From the NCBI GenBank assembly GCA_049487715.1, contig CP150568.1, positions 434,001-498,000 of the forward strand: 64,000 bases of DNA, read 5' to 3'. The notes under the pieces were generated by a model that searched no databases, was not told the DNA's origin, and was given only the letters and a program-made list of their open reading frames with translations. The translations under genes and the position numbers were made by a program. This DNA comes from Pycnococcus provasolii (taxonomy: Eukaryota; Chlorophyta; Pseudoscourfieldiophyceae; Pseudoscourfieldiales). Positions 47,306-55,006 of the stretch are shown one piece after another. Position 1 is the first letter of the stretch, and the number at the start of each line of letters is the position of its first letter.

Positions 47306-49786
47306 ATGTCCTTGGCGAGTTCGGAAACAGCGCGCTTGCTCTTTGAGCAAGTCGACACGAACGGTGACGGCGTTCTATCTGCATACGAACTACGCGCGTG
47401 GCTTGAGCTGAACGGGGAAGAGTCGCTCGGAAACTCGCTCTTCTCTGCTTTGGATACGGATGGCGACGGTGTCGTGTCACTGAAGGAATTCTCAGACGGG
47501 TTCGATAAGGTCATGAAGCATAACAAGAAAGATTTGCCTCCGCCTTCAAACGACCAAGGATTCCCGCGAAGCGGTGTACGACTTGCGTGGCTGAGACGAT
47601 TTGTGGACTCATGCAAGGGCAAGAAGTACACGTGGTCTGCGAAGGACTTTCTCAAGGCGGAGCATGGAGGAGGGGGAGATGCCGTCGTGCACGTGTCGAC
47701 TGACAACTTGCAGGAGCACCGCGCGCAAATGAACGCTGCAGGCAAAGACGGCGACGGTAAGCAAACCACTGTACAGTACGCGGATATCCCGTTCGACCTA
47801 ATGACGACGAACGACGTGTGCTTTGGTATCGTCAAGCCTGCAACCGAACACGTCAAAACGTCTTACGCCGAAATGCTCAGCAACACAACAGAACCTGGTG
47901 AAGTAAACGACGCGACGGTGTTCGTGTCGCACGCCTGGAAGTACACATTCGTGAACGTCGTCGACGCACTCAGCAGTCTCTCCGAGAATGCGTTCGTGTG
48001 GTTCGACGTGTTCACCGTCAACCAACACGCGAGCTTGCAAGTGCCGCCCGACTGGTGGTTCACGACGTTCAAGGATGCTGTCGCGAGTATCGGACACACC
48101 GTGCTGGTATTGATGCCTTGGGACGACCCCATCCCGCTGACGCGCGCGTGGTGCATTTGGGAGATTCTGAGTACGATTGATGACGGCAAGGCGAAGCTCG
48201 AGATTTGCTTGCCGGCGGTGGAGCAGAAGGCGTTCGCTGGCTTCTTGGTATTGAAGGGATCAGATAAGGTGATTGTGAAGATGGTCGGCATGGACGTGCA
48301 GCGTGCCGAGGCCTGGAAGAAGGAGGATCGTGACGCCATTCTCAATGCGGTAAAAGTGTATCCAGGTGGTGCATCAGAGGTGAACAAGCGCATCAAAGAC
48401 CAGATGCGAAGCTGGGTGGTGGAGAGTGCAATCAGTGCATTGGATACGCTGGATAAGGAGAAACGAGCGACATCTAACTTGTTGATGAGTGTCGCGATCT
48501 TGCTCAAGGATCAAGGCAAGTACGCCGACGCGGAGCCGCTGTACCGCGAGGCGCTCGACGGTAGTCGTCGCGAGCTCGGCGATGCGCATCCAGACACGCT
48601 TATGTCCATCAACAACCTCGCGATCTTGCTCAGTGACCAAGGCAAGTACGCCGACGCGGAGCCGCTGTACCGCGAGGCGCTCGATGGTAAACGCCGCGAG
48701 CTCGGCGATGCGCATCCAGACACGCTCAGCTCCGTCGGTAACCTCGCGAACTTGCTCAGTGACCAAGGCAAGTACGCGGACGCCGAGCCGCTGTACCGCG
48801 AGGCACTCGACGGGCATCGTCGCGAGCTCGGCGATGCGCATCCAAGCACGCTTATGTCCATCAACAACCTCGCAGGCTTGCTAAGGAATCAACGCAAGTA
48901 CGTCGACGCGGAGCCGCTGTACCGCGAGGCGCTCGACGGTAAGCGTCGCGAGCTCGGCGATGCGCATCCAAGCACGCTCGGATCCATCAACAACCTCGCG
49001 ATCTTGCTCAGTGACCAAGGCAAGTACGCGGACGCCGAGCCGCTATACCGCGAGGCGCTCGACGGTAAGCGTCGCGAGCTCGGCGATGCGCATCCAAGCA
49101 CGCTGAACTCCATCAACAACCTCGCGATCTTGCTCTGGCATCAAGGCAAGTATGCCGACGCCGAGCCGCTGTACCGCGAGGCGCTCGACGGGCATCGTCG
49201 CGAGCTCGGCGATGCGCATCCAGACACGCTGAACTCCATCGGTAACCTCGCGCTCTTGCTCAAGAAGCAAGGCAAGTACGCCGAGGCTGAGCCGCTGTAC
49301 CGCGAGGCGCTCGACGGTCGTCGTCGCAAGCTCGGCGATGCGCATCCAGACACGCTCGCCTTCATCCACAACCTCGCGATCTTGCTGAGGGAGCAAGGCA
49401 AGTACGCCGACGCCGAGCAATTGTCCATCGAGGCGCTCGACGGTCGTCGTCGCGAGCTCGGCGATGCGCATCCAGATACGCTCAACTCGACGAATGGTCT
49501 TGCCAATGTGCTCAGAGATCAAGGCAACTTTGATGATGCAGAGCCACTGTACCGCAAGACGCTCGACGGTTTTCGGCGCGAGCTCGGCGATGCGCATCCA
49601 CATTACGGCGGTACATGCAAGTTTTATGCAGAGTTCTTTGAGAAGCAGGCGATGTTCATCGAGGCTGCTTCTTACTACGACCAAGCGGCGCATGCATACG
49701 AGCAAAGCTACGGCGCAGACCACGAGGAGACGCGTGATGCACGTACGAAAGCTGATGCGTGCCGCATCGAGGCCGCAGACGCCTGA
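47306..49786 (+). CDS. EF-hand / TIR-like / kinesin-light-chain-TPR protein
   Basis: This 826-aa protein combines three modules. Two EF-hands come first, with loops DTNGDGVLSAYE (17-28) and DTDGDGVVSLKE (50-61). A TIR-like domain follows at about 200-320: the start DATVFVSHAWKY, the strand FVWFDVFTVNQH, and VLVLMPWDDPIPLTRAWCIWE. Its W-C-x-W-E end resembles the TIR alpha-C helix that carries the catalytic glutamate. Then about ten 42-residue TPRs of kinesin-light-chain type (YADAEPLYREALDG core, about 391-790) complete the protein. The layout resembles signalling or immune receptors (sensor repeats plus TIR), with Ca2+ input added. No signal peptide or membrane segment is seen, so it is probably cytosolic. 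Enzymatic activity of the TIR-like part is inferred, not shown. Confidence 0.85.
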   Translation: MSLASSETARLLFEQVDTNGDGVLSAYELRAWLELNGEESLGNSLFSALDTDGDGVVSLKEFSDGFDKVMKHNKKDLPPPSNDQGFPRSGVRLAWLRRFVDSCKGKKYTWSAKDFLKAEHGGGGDAVVHVSTDNLQEHRAQMNAAGKDGDGKQTTVQYADIPFDLMTTNDVCFGIVKPATEHVKTSYAEMLSNTTEPGEVNDATVFVSHAWKYTFVNVVDALSSLSENAFVWFDVFTVNQHASLQVPPDWWFTTFKDAVASIGHTVLVLMPWDDPIPLTRAWCIWEILSTIDDGKAKLEICLPAVEQKAFAGFLVLKGSDKVIVKMVGMDVQRAEAWKKEDRDAILNAVKVYPGGASEVNKRIKDQMRSWVVESAISALDTLDKEKRATSNLLMSVAILLKDQGKYADAEPLYREALDGSRRELGDAHPDTLMSINNLAILLSDQGKYADAEPLYREALDGKRRELGDAHPDTLSSVGNLANLLSDQGKYADAEPLYREALDGHRRELGDAHPSTLMSINNLAGLLRNQRKYVDAEPLYREALDGKRRELGDAHPSTLGSINNLAILLSDQGKYADAEPLYREALDGKRRELGDAHPSTLNSINNLAILLWHQGKYADAEPLYREALDGHRRELGDAHPDTLNSIGNLALLLKKQGKYAEAEPLYREALDGRRRKLGDAHPDTLAFIHNLAILLREQGKYADAEQLSIEALDGRRRELGDAHPDTLNSTNGLANVLRDQGNFDDAEPLYRKTLDGFRRELGDAHPHYGGTCKFYAEFFEKQAMFIEAASYYDQAAHAYEQSYGADHEETRDARTKADACRIEAADA
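48478..49610 (+). repeat. Tandem 126-bp coding repeats (TPRs)
   Basis: About nine consecutive 126-bp units encode the TPRs. Copies 1-7 are almost identical over the stretch encoding ADAEPLYREALDG and RRELGDAHP. Differences concentrate at codons 1-10 (the LMSINNLA part). This level of identity implies recent duplication or continuing gene conversion. Confidence 0.9.
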
Positions 49787-50136
49787 CGTAATCAACATTA
49801 TGTAAAATACACGACTGTATATTGGAAGGCACCACCATTTATAATTGTAGTACGGACTGCATATGTAGTCTGGATCTGTTTTATCATAGATGTATGTATG
49901 TTGTGGGCCCGCGCCTGGCTCGTCGGTGGCGAGGGGCCGGCGAGGGCGCCACGCCGCTCGGCGCCTGCGGCCTGGCTCATGAAAAAAAAAAATCCTTAAG
50001 CCCGAGTTCGGCAGTTCGTTAGCGGTACTGTAACCCTAACCCTAATCCTAAGTAGTTCTCTCCCCTCTAGCCTCCTCCTCCTCCCCTTGGGCTTTGCGAT
50101 TTCTGCATATCCACCTCGAGGGAGCGAGCGTGCTCC
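49787..50136. promoter_or_regulatory. TPR 3' flank and MoaE promoter with telomere-like words
   Basis: TGTAA at 49801 lies 14 bp past the TPR stop. A GC-rich block with repeated GCCTGGCTC (49905-49980) ends in an A-run. CCCTAACCCTAATCCTAA at 50033-50050 is 87 bp upstream of the MoaE ATG. Confidence 0.6.
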
Positions 50137-50739
50137 ATGGCGGCGGAGCCTGCTGAGGCTGGTGGTGGTGCGTCGTCGGAATGTTGTGAGATGTCTTCGT
50201 CGGACCTTGTCTCCTGTGTCGCAATCACGGGCGACGCTGTCTTGGACTGCGCCACGTATAGAAGCAAACTCGACGAACCGCCGAACCGACCGGGACTCTG
50301 TGGGGCGGTCGCGACATTCGAAGGACTCACGCGAGACGACTTTCAAGGGAAGAAGGTGCTCAGGCTCGAATACGAAGCGTACGCACCCATGGCGGCGCGC
50401 GTCATGCTGCGCATATGCGAACAGGCGAGGGAAAAGTGGCCATCCTTGAAAAAACTCGTCGCCGCGCATCGAACGGGACACGTGCCGTCAGGATCAGCTT
50501 CCATATTCATTGGAGCGATGTCGCCGCACAGAGGAGACGCCATGGACGCCGTGCGATACCTCATCGACACGATGAAGGAGGAGGTTCCCGTGTGGAAAAA
50601 GGAGAGGTACGACGACGGCAGCGGCGCGTGGAAGGAGAACCCGGACTGCAAGGCGCCTGGAAAACGATGGGCAGCCTCGAGCGCCGCCGCTGACGACGAC
50701 AAACGCGATGGCAGAGAAGTCAGGTTGCGGAAGGAATGA
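50137..50739 (+). CDS. MOCS2B: Molybdopterin synthase catalytic subunit (MoaE/MOCS2B)
   Basis: The 200-aa protein converts precursor Z (cPMP) to molybdopterin with the thiocarboxylated small subunit MoaD/MOCS2A. The family core runs from about residue 28: AITGDAVLD, GLCGAVATFEGLTRDD, LRLEYEAYAPMA, AAHRTGHVPSGSASIFIGA and SPHRGDAMDAVRYLID. The active-site lysines lie in VPVWKKERYDDG and WKEN. The N-terminal ~25 residues are Ala/Gly/Ser-rich and the C-terminal ~40 charged; both are lineage-specific. TGTAA lies at 50762, 22 bp past the stop. Confidence 0.95.
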   Translation: MAAEPAEAGGGASSECCEMSSSDLVSCVAITGDAVLDCATYRSKLDEPPNRPGLCGAVATFEGLTRDDFQGKKVLRLEYEAYAPMAARVMLRICEQAREKWPSLKKLVAAHRTGHVPSGSASIFIGAMSPHRGDAMDAVRYLIDTMKEEVPVWKKERYDDGSGAWKENPDCKAPGKRWAASSAAADDDKRDGREVRLRKE

Positions 50740-50809
50740 TAGCTGCGTCGATAGCTGAAGATGTAAATTTATAAATCAATATTAAGATAAGACGTGTATG
50801 CGTCACGTC

Positions 50810-50995
50810 TTATGTTTGCTTCTTGGCCTGGCCTTCGTACAGCTTCTCGTCAAGCAGGAAGTTGGCGCATGATACGAGCGCGTCGCCGGCGTCAGCGTGC
50901 TTCACTGCCTTTGACGTGGCGTAGATGTGGCGAGCGTACACCCACAGCAACGCGAGCGCGCCGAGCGGCGAGTAGCCGTAGAACAACGCGTGCAC
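50810..50995 (-). CDS. Small membrane-protein exon, start codon not found
   Basis: An open frame encodes YGYSPLGALALLWVYARHIY (one hydrophobic segment), then KAVKHADAGDALVSCANFLLDEKLYEGQ. Its composition looks genuine. No ATG lies in frame before the frame runs into the CCCTAA array at 51035-51052, so the listed end is a GTG at 50995. Either an upstream exon supplies the start or this is a relic. No family recognised. Confidence 0.35.
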   Translation of the reverse strand: MHALFYGYSPLGALALLWVYARHIYATSKAVKHADAGDALVSCANFLLDEKLYEGQAKKQT

Positions 50996-51910
50996 ACAAG
51001 GACGTTGAGCCGTTACCCGGGTTCCCGGCCGGTTCCCTAACCCTAACCCTAATCAAGTGTCAAGCAGGGTTGGTTGGACCTTTCCCTTTCTTTCCAGTCG
51101 CAGACAGACGATAGGGGTCGTTTGGCAATCGATTCCCTGTAATGCGCAGATGAGCACTGCCGTCCTTTTTGCGCTCGAACTTTGGGTCGCCGTGTTGATC
51201 ACTAGACGATAGCCTCGCAGCAGGCACCAGAATAGCACGCATGTCACGTCGAACTTATTCCGATTAATGCGAGGGAAAGTTGCTTGGAGCATGTCGGTGA
51301 CTTCGTCGATCGTTAACTCGCATCCGTACGTCCCAAACGGCGACCCAGCGCCGGTGGCGTGGAATGAATTAACAGCCTTCCCAAAGCAAAGTAAGTGTGT
51401 GCCCACCCCCCACTTCCTTTGTTGTTTTCTTCGCCATGGCCTCCCTACGTACCGAAATCCTCTCCCAAGAAAGTCCTCTTTTATGCTTTAACCGTGGAAC
51501 TTGTAACCCAGGTTGAGTACTCCATTCCGGTGAAGCTGGGCGGAAGGGAGCGGGGAGGTCCCGGAGGTCCCCTGCCATGGCGATACCGCGGCGATACCAT
51601 AGATAGCCGATAAGATAGACTAACATCGTTATTGGACCTCTAGAACCCACATGGTGGACGCCGTAGTCACCGAGTGCGCGACCGGTATCCCAAAAGTCAC
51701 CTGAACCGTAAGACTAAGAATGGTGCTACAGCGGGTCCCCAAAACCTTGTACGAGAAAGACAAAAAATCGACGAGGCATTATCATTCAGACGTCCAACGG
51801 AGAATCGTGAGATCACGATTTCAGTTGGAGGGAAGTTACCCCGCCCCGTACTGCTCACCCCTCACCCCAGGCAAAAAACATCCCTCACAAATACAAAATT
51901 GGTCGGTGCC
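50996..51910. other. Spacer with one telomere-like array
   Basis: Three CCCTAA units lie at 51035-51052. The stretch 51053-51403 is open on the minus strand without an ATG and encodes no recognised motif; it may be a decayed gene. Nothing else is supported. Confidence 0.45.
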
Positions 51911-52714
51911 ATGGCGTCGTCGCAGGGTTTCGCCTCGTGTCTGCCGTCTTTGGTAGCAGCGACCTCCGTCATGATGATGATGATGACCGTGACATCCGTC
52001 CATGATGCACAAGCGCAGTATGCTGGTGGTAGTAGTAGTGGTGGTGCCGAAGCACGTGGCGTCGTCTTCCAACCTGGTGGTGGAAATAGACCCGCAGCAG
52101 GAGGGGCAGGCTCGCTGTACAGCAGCTCGTACTACTACGGCGATGACGACCAGTCCAACAACAACAACCCGGCGGCGGATAATCAACGACGCCGTCGAAG
52201 GCGCCAGAACGGCAACAACAACAACAACATCGGCAACTTCAACTTCCAACAGCAAAACAACAAACAGCAAATAACAAACACTGCAAGGAGTCAATACACC
52301 GATCCGCGCGTGCGTCCGAATCCGGCAGCTGTGATCACACCGCGACCCAACGAACCGATGACAGCGCCTTTGGTGCAGTCGTCACCGCCGGCGGTTGCCA
52401 GTGGGAGCGTCGTCGTCTCGGCAGCAGCAACAACAACATCGTCAGCGCAGGATACTGCTGCGTTAATCGAACGCATAAGAGTATGGCGCAAACTCTACGA
52501 CGAGAAACTTCGACGCGAACAATTAGGAGGGGGGAGGTGGAAGCCGCATTCGTTCAAAAATCTTCCAGCACGCCCACGTCGCTGGTGCAGCGCCTTCGCG
52601 ATGTGCTCACTCGCGTGCGGGAAATTCAGTCTCGTCGTCAACAACAATTGCCCGTCGCGAATACGGCAGGAGGATGACAATAATAAGAAGAATTACCAGC
52701 TAGCTCGCGTCTGA
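51911..52714 (+). CDS. Secreted Asn/Gln-rich low-complexity protein, possible frameshift
   Basis: The product (267 aa from the ATG at 51911) has a signal peptide (about 1-35, with a run of five Met and VHDAQA as the likely cleavage site). A Gly/Ser/Tyr-rich then Asn/Gln-rich region follows (about 36-130; many CAA/AAC codons), then a Pro/Ala/Thr stretch and a helix, DTAALIERIRVWRKLYDEKLRRE. After a G-rich tract at 52530-52540 this frame becomes Cys/Arg-rich. The neighbouring frame there would instead continue as an amphipathic helix (SLVQRLRDVLTRVREIQSRR) ending at 52677. A one-base indel in the G-run would join them. Function unknown; perhaps an extracellular matrix or adhesion protein. Confidence 0.55.
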   Translation: MASSQGFASCLPSLVAATSVMMMMMTVTSVHDAQAQYAGGSSSGGAEARGVVFQPGGGNRPAAGGAGSLYSSSYYYGDDDQSNNNNPAADNQRRRRRRQNGNNNNNIGNFNFQQQNNKQQITNTARSQYTDPRVRPNPAAVITPRPNEPMTAPLVQSSPPAVASGSVVVSAAATTTSSAQDTAALIERIRVWRKLYDEKLRREQLGGGRWKPHSFKNLPARPRRWCSAFAMCSLACGKFSLVVNNNCPSRIRQEDDNNKKNYQLARV

Positions 52715-52838
52715 GTACAACTTGTTGCACAACGTTTTTTGTAACTAGTTTGGTGACGTTTGGTTTCAACAAAATCAATCGCGTTTTTTTTACAAAAAAG
52801 TGAGCCCGCCTGAGCCTCCATCTTCTTCATTCACCCTA

Positions 52839-53105
52839 TTATTTGTTGTTACGACGACTGTTCTTCACCGACGACCGAGTTTGCATGCGAGGGCTTCGGC
52901 GGACTGCTGCGGGCTTCGGCTTGTTCTTCTTCGACGGTGGCGAAACGACGCCGCCACTCCCGCCAGCACCTAGTGCTGCACCTGAAGATTGGTTTGCGTC
53001 TTCGATGAGGTCCACCATCATGCCCGATGCCTCAGCCGCCTTGCGCTTCCTCTCCTGCACCTCGTCAAACGAGAGCACCTCCGCCCCCACGCAGTCGCCT
53101 ACTAC
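52839..53105 (-). CDS. Small basic nuclear-type protein, last exon
   Basis: An open frame encodes VVGDCVGAEVLSFDEVQERKRKAAEA, an acidic Gly-rich linker and a strongly basic C-terminus with SPPSKKNKPKP and RRSPRMQTRSS, typical of nuclear or chromatin proteins. There is no ATG in frame before a stop (53115-53117), and AG dinucleotides at the frame's start could be splice acceptors. The start is therefore expected in an upstream exon that was not located. No family recognised. Confidence 0.45.
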   Translation of the reverse strand, partial: VVGDCVGAEVLSFDEVQERKRKAAEASGMMVDLIEDANQSSGAALGAGGSGGVVSPPSKKNKPKPAAVRRSPRMQTRSSVKNSRRNNK

Positions 53106-53467
53106 TCTATGTTGCTATTATTGATCAGGCTTGTGGTCGTCAACAACAATTGTATAATACACGTCAAGCGGGGCGTGTGATTTTGATAAATAGCTTTGGG
53201 TACATGTTGACATGTTGTAATGATTCATCATTTGTTACTTGTTTTCTGTGAGATCTGCAACGCACCGACGCTGAAGTGCTGATGAACACACAGCCCACAG
53301 GCAGGCCCGCCAAAACATGCCATCACAAGCAAGCAACTTGGTTTTGACTTTTCGATGGTCAGTAGAATTTTATTTGAGGTCAAACAAAATCGGAAAATCC
53401 TCAGCCCGAGCCTGAGGTCAAACCTCCTCGTCGTGCTGCCGCATAATACGAGGCCGCGGCAGCACGC
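53106..53467. other. Spacer, AT-richer
   Basis: May hold the missing first exon of the basic protein on the minus strand; several ATG codons occur near 53205-53215, but no splice pair is convincing. Nothing else seen. Confidence 0.4.
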
Positions 53468-53713
53468 CTATTCGCCGCCGCCGCCGCCGCGGCACTGGCG
53501 GCAGCAGGAGCACCGCCCGCGCCACCCCCGCCTCCCGAATATCCGCCCCATGCCAAACCAGAGCATTTTGCGTGAATGCTGCACACTCTGCACCACACTT
53601 TCACCAGACTGATGAGTTACCACCGCCGCGTCGGCGCAACTAGCTGTGACACCACCACCACGAAAGAACGCGAGCACCGTCACGACGACAAGCACGAAGA
53701 AGAGCCTGAGCAT
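53468..53713 (-). CDS. Small secreted Gly/Ala-rich protein, frame uncertain
   Basis: The frame (81 aa, ATG at 53713) begins with a clear signal peptide, MLRLFFVLVVVTVLAFF, then VTASCADAAVVTHQSGESVVQSVQHSRKM. After about residue 55 this frame becomes Cys/Arg-rich. The adjoining frame (down to 53401) would give GGYSGGGGGAGG, an alanine-rich stretch and RRAAAASYYAAARR, a more natural secreted low-complexity tail. C- and G-runs between 53520 and 53550 are likely indel sites. Function unknown. Confidence 0.4.
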   Translation of the reverse strand: MLRLFFVLVVVTVLAFFRGGGVTASCADAAVVTHQSGESVVQSVQHSRKMLWFGMGRIFGRRGWRGRCSCCRQCRGGGGGE

Positions 53714-54026
53714 CCCAGAGCACTTACTTACTTAAATCAAGAATGAATGTGAAGAGTGACGTGCACGAATTATTCGCCTGTGAAAAACTAACCACAAATC
53801 AAGAAACAAACCACAAACAAGGGGGAAAAAAAGGTGGAAACGTGTTGTTGTCACAGAGGCACCTCACACCACCCAAGAATAAAATAAATGAAGGCTGGTA
53901 ACCCTAACCAAAACCCTAACCCCCCCCCCCCCCCCCTCCCCGCCATTCTCTGCGCCAAATCGCCATTCTCCGTGAACGTTCTTTCCTTGCACGCATGCTT
54001 ACATTAAAGCCTTAGCTCACTAATAA
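53714..54026. promoter_or_regulatory. Spacer with telomere-like words and a 17-C run
   Basis: Two CCCTAACC words (53901-53920) merge into a run of 17 cytosines (53920-53936), about 90-125 bp upstream of the next ATG. A GCCATTCTC word is repeated on either side of 53950. No gene seen. Confidence 0.6.
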
Positions 54027-54932
54027 ATGGATCGCCGTCGTTTCCTGCGCGCTCTGGGTAGCGAGCTGTTTCTATTCCCTTCAGGCTCTGCTTGTTCTCA
54101 CGCACAGCTTTTTTCTGTGTGTGAGGAAACGTCGCTGTTAGCGGTTGGTGCTCCTGGTGCTGGTGCTCCTGGTGCTGGTGCTCCTGATGGGTGTGCTCCT
54201 ATCAGGTGCGCCGCGACGTTCCACGTTTCTCCCGACGAGCAGTGGGGTGGCGCATCCAAAGCATCTCATGCCGACGTGCGTGGGCCGTACGCGGAAGATG
54301 CCATGCACATATGCTTCGCGACCACGGACCCTGGCACTGGGGACGGCGGCGCGCCCAACCCAAACGCACGCCAGCTTGACAAGTCTGTGCTGGACGTCGA
54401 GGGTATACAGGCGAACGACGGACGAACGCTGCATTGGCGATTTGATAGCCTTCCCTGTGGTGCGCTGAACGTCGCCAACGCCGTCGCGGTGACTGCGACG
54501 GACGCCGAAGGTGCACGTTGCGTCGCGCGTCGAAATGCGCGAACTGGTGCGTGTTGGTCGGAGTCGGCGCTCAGCTGGACCGTGCCAGCAAGCTCCCATA
54601 ATCAGTCCGTCGTCGTCGCTCACATTTCTATTATATTTGCTCAAGTGACACTAAATTTGTTCGCTCGCGATCAGTACGCGTTCGACGTGCGTGGTGTTAT
54701 GGATCAGTTGAGCGAACAGGCGAAATCGGACATGATTAATGTTGCATCGGCACATGCAAACAACAGCAGCAGCATGGATGTGCGATGTGACCAGACTTCT
54801 CAGATGGAAAAGTGGTTGGACAAATTCGAAGACAACTCATTTAGAGGAGACAGACTTCCAGAGACTCTGGATGAGTTGGCGAACGCCGTGTGCGCGCTGA
54901 CACGAAGTGCTACCCAAACCGGCCATACGTGA
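54027..54932 (+). CDS. Orphan protein of unknown function
   Basis: The 301-aa product starts MDRRRFLRALGSELF. A short Gly/Ala/Pro minisatellite (GAPGAGAPGAGAP, about residues 41-53) precedes a Cys-containing, probably globular middle (about 55-185). A hydrophobic strand-rich stretch (SVVVAHISIIFAQVTLNLF, about 194-212) and a helical acidic C-terminus follow. No family, signal peptide or clear membrane segment is recognised. A TGTAA word lies 19 bp past the stop, and the gene is convergent with the PIF1 gene (74 bp between stops), which supports it being real. Confidence 0.6.
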   Translation: MDRRRFLRALGSELFLFPSGSACSHAQLFSVCEETSLLAVGAPGAGAPGAGAPDGCAPIRCAATFHVSPDEQWGGASKASHADVRGPYAEDAMHICFATTDPGTGDGGAPNPNARQLDKSVLDVEGIQANDGRTLHWRFDSLPCGALNVANAVAVTATDAEGARCVARRNARTGACWSESALSWTVPASSHNQSVVVAHISIIFAQVTLNLFARDQYAFDVRGVMDQLSEQAKSDMINVASAHANNSSSMDVRCDQTSQMEKWLDKFEDNSFRGDRLPETLDELANAVCALTRSATQTGHT

Positions 54933-55006
54933 CGGTTTCTTGAAAGATTTTGTAAAACAAACAACTGAAACTTTAACAAATCAACATCAACGAGAATGCG
55001 AGGCAC

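Noticed and set aside
48478-49610. CRISPR-like periodic repeat
   Set aside because: The 126-bp period is in frame and encodes TPRs of a clear protein.
51053-51406. Gene on the minus strand between MoaE and the secreted protein
   Set aside because: No ATG, no recognisable motif; at most a decayed gene.
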